Assembly: GCF_002699855.1 (NCBI RefSeq)
Contig: NZ_LKBW01000112.1
Location: forward strand, 50,331-114,330
From: Pseudomonas amygdali
Lineage (GTDB): Bacteria; Pseudomonadota; Gammaproteobacteria; Pseudomonadales; Pseudomonadaceae
Direction of reading: 5' to 3'
Length of the DNA stretch: 64,000 bases
Shown here: piece after piece, positions 9,636 through 18,363 of the stretch
Layout of the letters: the number at the start of each line of letters is the position of its first letter
Position numbering within the stretch: position 1 is the first letter of the stretch
The notes under the pieces: generated by a model
Told to the model about the DNA's origin: nothing
Databases searched by the model: none
What the model saw: only the letters and a program-made list of their open reading frames with translations
Translations under genes and position numbers: made by a program

Positions 9636-10119
9636 TACCTGCTTTTTCGCAGACAAAAAGAAGCCCGCCGAGGCGGGCATGGGGCGCTATTCCTTTAGCG
9701 GTCTTCATCATCCGAGAATCCATGTGAAAAAAGTGTGAAGCTGCGCGGTGTCGGCCATCCGCCGATTTTCGATCCGGCGAAGCACGCAGTAACAAATTCT
9801 CTTATCGCTCATTAGACCGAATAAACTGAACAATTACTCTACACATTTCAGCAACTGTTCAGGTTTGTAACTGTGCGCTGAATCGAATAATCGATGAATT
9901 TTTATTGGCGTCATTATTTCAACGGTATTAATACCTGACGCGCTGGAAGTACATGTACCGAGCAGTTCACTTAATCATGTATATGAATGTCAGCGGCGGG
10001 CAGACAGTCAACTGTGTATGGGCGTTTGATCAGGCAGATGCAGTGTGCAGGCGCTCAGTTGACGTACGGGTAGATAAAAAAGCCCTGCAAGTGCAGGGCT
10101 TCAATTGACAAAGTTTTAA
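9636..10119. other. 484-bp intergenic region
   Basis: Holds a GC hairpin (9663-9669 with 9672-9678) whose T-rich side reads on the minus strand, and an AT-rich stretch around 9790-9990. The terminator of the MvaT-like gene lies at 10081-10100. No coding potential or known RNA was recognised; a short open frame from 9978 runs through the terminator and is not credible. Confidence 0.5.
10081..10100 (-). terminator. Terminator of the MvaT-like gene
   Basis: AGCCCTGCA and TGCAGGGCT are perfect 9-base arms with a minimal loop; six A precede on the plus strand, giving a T-run in the minus-strand transcript. Confidence 0.8.
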
Positions 10120-10482
10120 TCAGGCGCGAAGCCACGAATCAACAGTGTCTACACCGTACTGCTCTTTCCACGCTTTGAGACCGCGGTGGTTACCACCCTT
10201 GGTTTCAATCAGCTCACCGGTGTGGGGGTTCTGGTAAACCTTGACCACGCGTGCACGACGACGCTTTGGTCCGGCGGGTGCGACCAGCGACGTGGCGCTT
10301 GAAGGATCAAGGATTGCGATGATGTCACGCAGGCTTTTGCCGTAGGTGCCCATCAGGTCCTGGAGCTTTTGCTCGAACTCGATTTCCTTCTTCAACCCGG
10401 CGTCATTCTTCAAGGATTCCAGCTGTGCAAGCTGTTCTTGAAGGGCTTTCTCTGCTGCTCGAAACTCGGCAAGTCTGGACAA
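10120..10482 (-). CDS. MvaT/MvaU-family H-NS-like silencer
   Basis: Nucleoid-associated protein of the MvaT family, which binds AT-rich DNA and represses horizontally acquired genes in Pseudomonas. The 120-residue product has an N-terminal coiled-coil oligomerisation region (about 1-60, including MGTYGKSLRDI), a basic linker (KRRRARV) and the C-terminal DNA-binding motif ETKGGNHRGLKAWKEQYG. A TTG start at 10482 is chosen because GGAG lies 8 nt upstream; the GTG nine bases earlier overlaps that ribosome site. Pseudomonads carry several paralogues, so the exact member (MvaT, MvaU or a Tur-type protein) is not assigned. Confidence 0.9.
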   Translation of the reverse strand: MSRLAEFRAAEKALQEQLAQLESLKNDAGLKKEIEFEQKLQDLMGTYGKSLRDIIAILDPSSATSLVAPAGPKRRRARVVKVYQNPHTGELIETKGGNHRGLKAWKEQYGVDTVDSWLRA

Positions 10483-10967
10483 GTAATACACTCCAACAAT
10501 GTAATGGCTGTTGTCAGCCCTATAAAGCGATGAGACAAAACTGATTGGCCGATTCGCTCACTCGATGCTGCCCTGTACCTGCGGTTTCTATGCTGAAACA
10601 TGGCCTTTGCGGCTTGTCATTGCGCAGACAGAGGATAGTTATAACTCAGTAGCCCGCAAATGATGCACCTTTTTTTTCAGTTAGAAAATAGCCTTTTTCA
10701 AATTCGTTAAATAGTCGTGGTGGAGGGTGTTGGATATAGGCGATGAAACCGGCGTTATCAGGCGAGCTGTTGTGTAAGTTATTTCCGACATTAGTCGCAG
10801 ATGGAAAACGAGCCATGCGACACTGGACGGCTTAAAACGAGAAACATCTGACAGACATGAAGGCTGGCGGATGCGGAAAGAGCAGAAGTGTCTGAAGGCA
10901 GCGGATGAAAGGGCGTGTAGCGGCATAAAAGATGGCCCTTGGCCTGCCTTTTTTTGCCTTTCTGACC
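10483..10967. other. 485-bp intergenic region
   Basis: Lies upstream of the MvaT-like gene and downstream of the TPR gene. It contains a T8 run near 10670 and a second T-run (TTTTTTT) near 10950. No gene or known RNA was recognised. Confidence 0.4.
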
Positions 10968-12062
10968 CTACAGTCCCTGTTGCAGCACCGGGTCGTCGGG
11001 GTTCTGCTGCTCGAGCTCTGCCAGCAGAATCTGCACGTTTTGCAACTGACCATTTTCTTTCCAGTATTGAATCAGCAGCACTCTGGCCTTTCGGTTCGCA
11101 GGCTGGCTCTGAACAATCTGCGTCAACTGCCTCTGCGCCGCCTCAAGCTCGTGCAACGAATGCAGGGCAACCGCCAGGTCATAGCGATAGTCGGTGTTAT
11201 CAGGCGCCAGCTCTGTAGCCTTTGCCAGGCTGAGCACAGCAAACTCTGCCTGCCCGTGGTTAAGCAGCCACATGCCCAGCGCGTGCTGAAGCATGGATGA
11301 ACCAGGATTATGTTCCAGCAACTGTGCAAAAAGGCTGCGTGCCTGCTCGGCCTGGCCCTTGCGGTCCAGCAGCTCGATGTGCGCCAGCGCCGCTTCGATA
11401 TTGCCCGGGTCCAGTGCTGTGGCCCTCTGCAGCGCGGCGACTGCCGGCTCCAGGTCGCCGGTCTGCAGGTACAGTCTGGCCAGTTGCAACTGATTTTGTG
11501 CGTTTTGCGGCTGGCTCTTTAGCGACTCCTGAAACGCCTCGGCACTTTGCTGCAGCACGGCAAAGTACAGGCCCAGCTCATCAGGTGACAGGCCGAGCAG
11601 GGCACTGGTGGCGCGGAATCTGACGGATTGTTCGTCGTCGTCCAGTAATGGGCCCAGCAGCAGGCTGCGCTGGCTGTTGGAGACCAGTCTGACGCTGACA
11701 TCGATAGCCTCTTCGCGCACCTTGGCGGATCTGTCACCCAGCGCGGCATCGAGCAATTTGAGGGCCTGAGGGCTGGGGTAGTCGCTCAATTCGGCGAGCA
11801 GGTTGATGCGCTGTTCGTCAGACAGGTCGGTTCGTGCCAGTTGTTGGTACAGCACGCGTGCAGCGCCGGGCTTGCCGTCGTGTGCCTGTTCCAGTGCCTG
11901 AGCGTAGGTGTGGCTCAACCTGGCGGGAGCTGTCTGAACAGGCAAGCGCCACCACCAGAAAGCCAGTGATAGCGCCAGCATTGCCGCAGCCGCTGCGCCG
12001 ATCAGCCAGCGATGTCGAGTAGTGGGTTGAGGCGATAACCCCTTGGTAGAAAGTCTGGGCAT
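10968..12062 (-). CDS. Membrane-anchored TPR/HEAT-repeat protein
   Basis: A 364-residue protein with one N-terminal transmembrane helix (about residues 19-37, rich in Ala/Leu/Trp), an alpha-helical repeat region resembling HEAT repeats (about 75-180) and several tetratricopeptide repeats (about 180-350; for example LQLARLYLQTGDLEPAVAAL). Such proteins are scaffolds; no partner can be named. The reading frame extends further upstream, but the start at 12062 gives a normal short cytoplasmic tail before the helix and has GGA about 10 nt upstream. It is separated from the efflux operon by a terminator, so it is probably transcribed alone. Confidence 0.75.
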   Translation of the reverse strand: MPRLSTKGLSPQPTTRHRWLIGAAAAAMLALSLAFWWWRLPVQTAPARLSHTYAQALEQAHDGKPGAARVLYQQLARTDLSDEQRINLLAELSDYPSPQALKLLDAALGDRSAKVREEAIDVSVRLVSNSQRSLLLGPLLDDDEQSVRFRATSALLGLSPDELGLYFAVLQQSAEAFQESLKSQPQNAQNQLQLARLYLQTGDLEPAVAALQRATALDPGNIEAALAHIELLDRKGQAEQARSLFAQLLEHNPGSSMLQHALGMWLLNHGQAEFAVLSLAKATELAPDNTDYRYDLAVALHSLHELEAAQRQLTQIVQSQPANRKARVLLIQYWKENGQLQNVQILLAELEQQNPDDPVLQQGL

Positions 12063-12156
12063 ATCGATTTCCAATGCTTGACGGGTTGCAGCTTCGGGGA
12101 GTGGGTGGCAGCTGTCAAACGACAATCATGATGCCGTCGGCGTTCGGACAAAAAAA

Positions 12157-12183
12157 GCCCCGCGTCCTGAAGGGGCGCGGGGC
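12157..12183 (-). terminator. Terminator of the mexEF-oprN-type operon
   Basis: Eight-base arms GCCCCGCG (12157-12164) and CGCGGGGC (12176-12183); the A-run before the stem on the plus strand gives a T-run for the minus-strand transcript. Confidence 0.8.
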
Positions 12184-12205
12184 GGGTTTACGGCCTGTTG
12201 GCGTA

Positions 12206-13603
12206 TCAGGCCTGAGGTTGCCAGCCGCCACCCAGTGCCTTGTAAATGGCCACGATGCCGCGGTACAGCTCGATTTCTGCCTGTGCCTGAGAGTCTTCGG
12301 CCGCCAGACGCTCGCGCTCGGCATCCAGCAGGACCAGGAAGTCCGCTGTGCCTTCGCGGTACTGCACTGACGCCAGCCTGGCTGCGGAACGACTCGCATC
12401 GCTTTGGCGCATCAGCGAAACCAGCCGTTGCTGGCGTTTGTCGTAATCGCTGAAGGCGTTCTCCGACTCCTCCAGAGCGAGCAATACCTGCTGCTCATAG
12501 TTGGCCAGCGCGCCCTCGGCATCTGCATCGGCGCTGCGAATCTGCGCCCGGACGCTGCCCAGATCGAAAGCCTCCCAGGTGATGCTGGGGCCGAGTGACC
12601 AGGCTTTGGCCGCTGACGAACCGATCTGCGACCCGCGGCCAGCGGTAAAGCCCAGGAAGCCGCTCAGACTGACCCGCGGAAACAGATCGGCGGTCGCCAC
12701 GCCGATGCGTGCGGTCGAGGCGGCCAGTTGGCGTTCAGCGGCGCGGATGTCGGGCCGATTGCGCAGCACCTGTGTCGGATCGCCAATCGGCAGAGCCTTG
12801 GCGATAGCAGGCAGTTTGCTCGGGCTCAGGTCGACGCTGAGGTTTTCCGGGCGCTCGCCCAGCAACGTGGCGATACGATTGCGTTCGCGAACCTGTTCGG
12901 CCTGCAACTGCGGCACGGTCGCTTCAACGGCTGCCAGTCGTGCCTCGGCACGCACCACGTCCAGTTCATTGCCCACGCCGGCATCACGCAACTGGGTGGT
13001 CACGTCCTGAGAGCTCTGCTGGTTTTTCAGGTTGTCGCGGGCAATGGCTTCACGCAGCTGTGCGCCGCGTAGCTGCCCGTAGGCGTCGACCACCTCGGCA
13101 ATCAGAGTCACCTGAAGCTGATACAGGTTGGCTTCGGCGGCTTCCTGATCGGCATTGCTGGCTTCCAGTTGGCGCTGAATACGTCCGAACAGGTCGACCT
13201 CCCAGGCCATGTCCAGGCCAAGGTCATACCGCTCGCTATTGACGCGCCGCTCAGTAACACCAGGTTGCTGACCCTTGCCCAGGTCACTGCTGGCCCGGCT
13301 GGTGATCACCGGCATGGCGTCGTTGGCAACGTCATCGCGAATCGCCCGTGCGGCTTTCAGGCGGGCAAAGGCAACACGCAGATCGCGGTTGCCGTCCAGC
13401 GACCTGGCTACCAGTTTATTGAGGGTAGGGTCCTCAAACTGCTGCCACCAGACGGTGTTCACTTTGCTGCGGTCATAGTTGCCCTGAGCTGCGGACGCCA
13501 GTTGTGCTGGCGCCGTAACCGGTGCCTTGTAGTCCGGGCCGACGGCGCAGGCCGCCAGCGCCATGACCAGCAGGCTCGGGAGGAAAAGTTTGAACGCGCT
13601 CAT
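12206..13603 (-). CDS. oprN: RND efflux outer-membrane factor (OprN-like lipoprotein)
   Basis: Outer-membrane channel of a tripartite pump, 465 residues. It has a lipoprotein signal with lipobox LAAC (Cys about residue 19) followed by AVGPDYKAP, the classic start of the NodT/OprM family, and two repeated coiled-coil/beta halves (ANLYQLQVTLIAEVVDAY; LANYEQQVLLALEESENAF). The ATG shares one base with the stop of the pump gene, so the two are translationally coupled. OprN identity rests on the adjoining MexF orthologue. Confidence 0.9.
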   Translation of the reverse strand: MSAFKLFLPSLLVMALAACAVGPDYKAPVTAPAQLASAAQGNYDRSKVNTVWWQQFEDPTLNKLVARSLDGNRDLRVAFARLKAARAIRDDVANDAMPVITSRASSDLGKGQQPGVTERRVNSERYDLGLDMAWEVDLFGRIQRQLEASNADQEAAEANLYQLQVTLIAEVVDAYGQLRGAQLREAIARDNLKNQQSSQDVTTQLRDAGVGNELDVVRAEARLAAVEATVPQLQAEQVRERNRIATLLGERPENLSVDLSPSKLPAIAKALPIGDPTQVLRNRPDIRAAERQLAASTARIGVATADLFPRVSLSGFLGFTAGRGSQIGSSAAKAWSLGPSITWEAFDLGSVRAQIRSADADAEGALANYEQQVLLALEESENAFSDYDKRQQRLVSLMRQSDASRSAARLASVQYREGTADFLVLLDAERERLAAEDSQAQAEIELYRGIVAIYKALGGGWQPQA

Positions 13604-16600
13604 CAATGCATCTCCGCAGGCAGGTTTTGCAGTCTTTGTGCCCTGGCGGCCTTGCGGGCCTCCTGGCGTTCGACGTAATTACGGATAAGCACGTAGAACA
13701 CCGGCGTCAGCAGCAGGCCGAAGAACGTGACCCCCAGCATCCCGGAGAACACGGCGACCCCCATGGCATGGCGCATTTCCGCACCTGCACCGCTGGAAAG
13801 CACCAGTGGTACGACGCCCATGATGAACGCGAAGGACGTCATCAGAATCGGACGCAGGCGCAGTCGGCATGCCTCCAGCACTGCATCCAGCGGGCTCATT
13901 CCCTCGGCCTGTTTGTCCTTGGCGAACTCGACGATCAGAATCGCGTTCTTGCACGCCAGGCCCACCAGTACGATCAGCCCGATCTGGGTGAAGATGTTGT
14001 TATCGCTACCGGCAATCATCACCCCGGCAATCGCCGAGAGCAGGGTCATTGGTACGATCAGGATTACCGCCAGCGGCAGGCTCCAGCTTTCGTACTGAGC
14101 CGCCAGTACCAAAAATGCCAGCAGAACACACAGCGGGAAGACGAACAGCGCCGGGTTGCCTGAAAGAATCTGTTGGTACGTAAGGTCAGTCCACTCGTAA
14201 ACCATGCCGTTGGGCAGCTCTTCACGCAGCAGTTTCTCGACCGCCGCTTGAGCCTGACCAGAGCTGAAGCCAGGACCGGCGGCACCGTTGATTTCTGCCG
14301 TGATGAAGCCGTTGTAGTGCATTACGCGGTCGGGACCTGCGGTGTCACTGACTTTGACGAAGGTTGCCAGTGGGATCATTTCTCCCAGATTGTTGCGCAC
14401 CTTGAGCTGACCGATCTGGTCGGCATCCTGACGGAACTGCTGCTCTGCCTGGACATTGACCTGATACGTGCGGCCAAAACGGTTGAAGTCGTTGGCATAC
14501 AGCGAGCCCAGATAAACCTGCAGGGTGTCAAAGATGTCGCAGACCGCAACGCCATGCGTCTTGGCCTTCTCGCGGTCGATGGCGGCATCCACCTGCGGCA
14601 CGTTCACGGTATAGCTTGTGAACAACCCGGCCAGTTCCGGCACGCTGCGGCTCTTGGCAATGATGTTCTGGGTTTCCTTGTACAACTCGTCGTAACCCAG
14701 GTTGCCACGGTCCTCTATCTGCAGGCGGAAACCGCCGATGGTGCCCAGCCCCTGTACCGGAGGTGGCGGGAAGATCGCCATGTACGCTTCCTGGATCGAC
14801 GCGAACTGGCCGTTCAGGGCGCCGGCAATGGCGTTGGCTGACAGACTGGGGTCCTTGCGCTCCTCAAACGGTTTGAGGGCGACGAATACCACACCGTTGT
14901 TCGGGCTGTTGGTAAAGCCGTTGATCGACAGGCCGGGGAAGGCAATCGCGTTTTCCACGCCCGGCTGTTTAAGTGCCAACTCGGACATGCGCTTGATGAC
15001 GTCTTCGGTACGGTCGAGGCTGGCAGCGTCCGGCAGCTGGGCAAAGGCCACCAGGTATTGCTTGTCCTGGCTGGGTACAAAACCGGTCGGCGTGCTGGCG
15101 AAACCCAGCCAGGTCAGGACCATCAGTCCTGCATACACCAACAGTGCGATACCACTGCTGCGAATAACCCGGGCGACGGTGCCGACGTAGCCATGGCTGG
15201 CTTTTTCGAAGAAACGGTTGAACGGGCGGAACAGCCAGCCGCCAAGGATTCTGTCGAGGAAACGCGAGAAACGATCCTTGGGCGCATCGTGGCCTTTGAG
15301 CAGTACCGCGGCCAGCGCAGGCGACAGGGTCAGCGAGTTGAAGGCCGAAATCACTGTCGAGATGGCGATGGTCAGTGCGAACTGCTTGTAGAACTGCCCG
15401 GTCAGGCCGGAAATGAACGCTGCCGGTACGAACACCGCACATAGCACCAGTGCAGTGGCGATGATCGGCCCGGTCACTTCGGCCATGGCCTTGTGCGTGG
15501 CCTGGACCGGTTCAAGCCCCAGCTCGATGTTTCGTTCGACGTTCTCCACCACCACGATGGCGTCGTCCACCACGATGCCGATTGCCAGCACCAGCCCGAA
15601 CAATGACAGTGCGTTCAGAGAGAAGCCGAACATGTGCATGACAGCAAAGGTGCCGATCAGCGAGACCGGTACGGCCACCAGCGGGATAATCGAAGCGCGC
15701 CAGGTCTGCAGGAACAGGATCACCACCAGCACGACCAGGATCAGTGCTTCAAACAGGGTGTGAATCACCGCCTCGATGGAGCCGCGCACGAAGATCGTCG
15801 GGTCATAGACAATGCTGTAGTCCATGCCTTCCGGGAAGCTCTTTTTCAGCTCGGCCATTCTGGCCCGTACATCGTTGGAGATGTCGATGGCGTTGGAGCC
15901 GGGCCGCTGGAAAATAGGGATGGCCACGGCGGGCTGGTTGTTCAGCAGCGAGCGCAGCGCATACTGGCTGGAGCCCAGCTCGATGCGTGCAACGTCCTTC
16001 AGACGAGTGATTTCGCCATCAGCGCCTGCACGAACCACAACGTTTTCGAACTCCTCCTCGGTGACCAGACGGCCCTGGGTGTTGATCGACATCTGAAAAC
16101 TGGTGGCATTCGGCGAGGGCGGGGAGCCCAGCTGACCTGCTGCAACCTGACGGTTCTGCTCGCGAATCGCATTGACCACATCGGTGGCGGTCAGGTTGCG
16201 TGAGGCCGTCTTGTTCGGGTCCAGCCAGACCCGCAGCGAATAGTCGCCCATACCAAACAGTTGCACGTCACCGACACCACCCAGTCGCGCGAGCTCATCC
16301 TTGATGTTGAGCACGGCGTAGTTGGACAGGTACAGCATGTCGTAGCGCTGATCCGGCGAGGTCAAGTGCACAACCATGGTCAGGCCGGGGGAGGCCTTGT
16401 CCACGGTGATGCCGATGCGCGTCACTTCTTCCGGCAGCTTGGGCTCGGTACGCGTCACACGGTTCTGCACCTGCACCTGCGCGTTGTCCAGTTCAGTGCC
16501 CAGCGCAAAGGTGATGGTCAGGGTCAGCTTGCCGTCGGCAGTGGCCTGGGACGACATATAGAGCATGCCTTCCACACCGGTGATGGCCTGTTCCAGTGGC

Positions 16601-16794
16601 GAGGCTACGGTTTCGCCGATCACCTTGGGGTTGGCGCCGGGAAAGTTGGCGCGCACGACTACTGTGGGCGGCACTACTTCCGGGTATTCACTGATCGGCA
16701 GCTGGAACAGTGAGATAGCACCGGCGATCAGGATCAGCAGCGACAGCACTGCGGCAAAGATCGGCCGGGAAATAAAGAATTTGGAGAAGTTCAT
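13603..16794 (-). CDS. mexF: RND efflux transporter, MexF-type
   Basis: Inner-membrane proton/drug antiporter of the HAE1 family, 1063 residues. Its N terminus (MNFSKFFISRPIFAAVLSLL) and most of its length closely match what I recall of P. aeruginosa MexF, including the TM4 acidic pair in GIVVDDAIVVVENVERN and the periplasmic segment FPPPPVQGLGTIGGF. MexEF-OprN exports chloramphenicol, fluoroquinolones, trimethoprim and quorum-sensing precursors in P. aeruginosa; substrates here are inferred. It is the middle gene of a three-gene operon. Confidence 0.95.
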   Translation of the reverse strand: MNFSKFFISRPIFAAVLSLLILIAGAISLFQLPISEYPEVVPPTVVVRANFPGANPKVIGETVASPLEQAITGVEGMLYMSSQATADGKLTLTITFALGTELDNAQVQVQNRVTRTEPKLPEEVTRIGITVDKASPGLTMVVHLTSPDQRYDMLYLSNYAVLNIKDELARLGGVGDVQLFGMGDYSLRVWLDPNKTASRNLTATDVVNAIREQNRQVAAGQLGSPPSPNATSFQMSINTQGRLVTEEEFENVVVRAGADGEITRLKDVARIELGSSQYALRSLLNNQPAVAIPIFQRPGSNAIDISNDVRARMAELKKSFPEGMDYSIVYDPTIFVRGSIEAVIHTLFEALILVVLVVILFLQTWRASIIPLVAVPVSLIGTFAVMHMFGFSLNALSLFGLVLAIGIVVDDAIVVVENVERNIELGLEPVQATHKAMAEVTGPIIATALVLCAVFVPAAFISGLTGQFYKQFALTIAISTVISAFNSLTLSPALAAVLLKGHDAPKDRFSRFLDRILGGWLFRPFNRFFEKASHGYVGTVARVIRSSGIALLVYAGLMVLTWLGFASTPTGFVPSQDKQYLVAFAQLPDAASLDRTEDVIKRMSELALKQPGVENAIAFPGLSINGFTNSPNNGVVFVALKPFEERKDPSLSANAIAGALNGQFASIQEAYMAIFPPPPVQGLGTIGGFRLQIEDRGNLGYDELYKETQNIIAKSRSVPELAGLFTSYTVNVPQVDAAIDREKAKTHGVAVCDIFDTLQVYLGSLYANDFNRFGRTYQVNVQAEQQFRQDADQIGQLKVRNNLGEMIPLATFVKVSDTAGPDRVMHYNGFITAEINGAAGPGFSSGQAQAAVEKLLREELPNGMVYEWTDLTYQQILSGNPALFVFPLCVLLAFLVLAAQYESWSLPLAVILIVPMTLLSAIAGVMIAGSDNNIFTQIGLIVLVGLACKNAILIVEFAKDKQAEGMSPLDAVLEACRLRLRPILMTSFAFIMGVVPLVLSSGAGAEMRHAMGVAVFSGMLGVTFFGLLLTPVFYVLIRNYVERQEARKAARAQRLQNLPAEMH

Positions 16795-16806
16795 CGGACA
16801 AGTCCC

Positions 16807-18048
16807 TTAGCCGCGCGGCGCAGTGGCGCTGGCGATTTTGACGGCCGCTTTGGGCGCCACTTGTGGCAGGTTGCTGGCTTCGAGGGCCTGGCGTTGTTTG
16901 AGCAATGCTGCGAGGGTGTCGGCGCTGGCCATCGGTGTCACCTCAGGGTCCACAGGCTGGCCGGGACGCACGCGTTGCAAGCCTTTGACGACGATGGTGT
17001 CGTCCTTGCCCAGACCGTTACGCACAATGCGCAGACCTTCGATTTTCGGGCCCAGTTCGACAGCCCGATAGGCAGGTTTGTTGTCCTTGTCCATCACCAG
17101 CACAAACTTCTTGCCCAGGTCGGTGCCCACTGCTTCGTCATTGATCAGCACCGCCGAGTAAGTGCCACTGCCCACCAGTTTCAGACGGGCATACAGGCCG
17201 GGGGTGAAATCACCGTCGGCGTTATCGAACACCGCACGACCGCGAATGGTGCCGGTCCTGGGGTTGACCTGGTTGTCGACAAAGTTCATCTGGCCCAGGT
17301 GCGGGTTGCCGGTTTCGTTGGACAGGCCCAGGTACACCGGAGTGGTCTGGCCGCGTTGGCCTTTGCGGGCCAGTTCGGTGTACTTGAGGAACACGCGTTC
17401 GTCAGCGTCGAAGTAGGCGTAGACCTTGTCGGTGGAGACCACGCTGGTCAGCGCGGTGACATCTGCTGTCACAATGTTGCCGGCGGTGATCTCTGCGCGG
17501 CTGACACGACCTGTAATCGGTGCAGTAACACGGGTAAAACTGAGGTTCAGTCGAGCCAGATCCAACTGCGCCTGAATGGCCGCGACACTGGCCTTGGCTT
17601 CCTGCGCCGAGGTGGTGCGCGAGTCGGCCAGCTCGGCGGAAATCGCGTTGTTGGTACGCAGACGCTCGCCGCGCTGGGCTTCATTGTCGCTGCGCAGTGC
17701 AACGGCACGGGCCTGTTGCAGCTGTGCCTCAAGACGACGAACTTCGGACTGGAACGGACGCGGGTCAATCTGGAACAGCAGATCGCCTTTTTTGACCAGC
17801 GAACCGTCGGTGAACGCTACCTGATCGATCTGACCAGACACCCTTGGGCGTACCTCGACGGTTTCCGGTGCTTCAAGACGACCCGTGAATTCATCCCATT
17901 CGTTGATCGGCTGCTCCAGCACCTTGGCCACGCTGACCTTGGCTGCGCCAGGCGCACTGGTGGCTTCCGGCGCGCGGCCGCAAGCACTGATAACGATAAG
18001 GGCGAGGGCGGTGAGGGGGTAGCGCAGATGGCTGAGTGTCTGGTGCAT
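16807..18048 (-). CDS. mexE: RND efflux membrane-fusion protein, MexE-type
   Basis: Periplasmic adaptor of 413 residues linking the MexF pump to the outer-membrane factor. A lipoprotein signal ends in ISAC (Cys about residue 21), followed by the lipoyl-type barrel-sandwich halves (VEVRPRVSGQIDQVAFTDG; APITGRVSRAEITAGNIV) flanking an alpha-hairpin, then the beta-barrel domain. The start at 18048 is chosen because it puts the signal peptide at the N terminus. It is first in the operon, 12 nt before mexF. A LysR-type ATC-N9-GAT motif lies about 85-100 nt upstream of the start. Confidence 0.93.
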   Translation of the reverse strand: MHQTLSHLRYPLTALALIVISACGRAPEATSAPGAAKVSVAKVLEQPINEWDEFTGRLEAPETVEVRPRVSGQIDQVAFTDGSLVKKGDLLFQIDPRPFQSEVRRLEAQLQQARAVALRSDNEAQRGERLRTNNAISAELADSRTTSAQEAKASVAAIQAQLDLARLNLSFTRVTAPITGRVSRAEITAGNIVTADVTALTSVVSTDKVYAYFDADERVFLKYTELARKGQRGQTTPVYLGLSNETGNPHLGQMNFVDNQVNPRTGTIRGRAVFDNADGDFTPGLYARLKLVGSGTYSAVLINDEAVGTDLGKKFVLVMDKDNKPAYRAVELGPKIEGLRIVRNGLGKDDTIVVKGLQRVRPGQPVDPEVTPMASADTLAALLKQRQALEASNLPQVAPKAAVKIASATAPRG

Positions 18049-18363
18049 GGGAAGTTCCGCCGATAGTAAGGAATGGGCGGATTCTGTTGCGCACAGGGTG
18101 TTATTAACGAATCGAATAAACCGAAGGTTACTATCACTGGCAATGATGAGTACCCATAGGTCTTCGAAAACCTGCCTCCGGGTGACCCGCAAGGTGGATG
18201 GTGGCCAGGCATTCGGGGCTGAGAATGCTCCGCTTATGGCGAGCCAAAAAGCTCATGTCATATTGCTATCTCTTCGATCAATCTTTGCAATCGCCGCCGC
18301 TATCAAGTTGTCCAGCGAACTGTCGATCCTTGAGTATTACGATAAATCCCGAGGAAAAGTTTG
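18049..18363. other. 315-bp divergent promoter region of mexE and the chemoreceptor
   Basis: Contains the nod-box-like motif at 18124-18147, described separately, and must hold the promoters for both divergent genes. No gene was found; in particular no mexT-like regulator lies here. Confidence 0.5.
18124..18147 (-). promoter_or_regulatory. Candidate LysR (MexT-like) box upstream of mexE
   Basis: On the minus strand it reads ATCA-N5-AGTGAT-N4-ACCTT. It contains the palindromic nod-box core ATC-N9-GAT (18133-18147) and resembles the MexT consensus as I recall it, ATCA-N5-GTCGAT-N4-ACYAT, with mismatches in both right-hand blocks. Confidence 0.45.

Noticed and set aside
9978..10109. 43-codon ORF before the MvaT-like terminator
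   Set aside because: It has no ribosome site and reads through the terminator hairpin of the opposite-strand gene.
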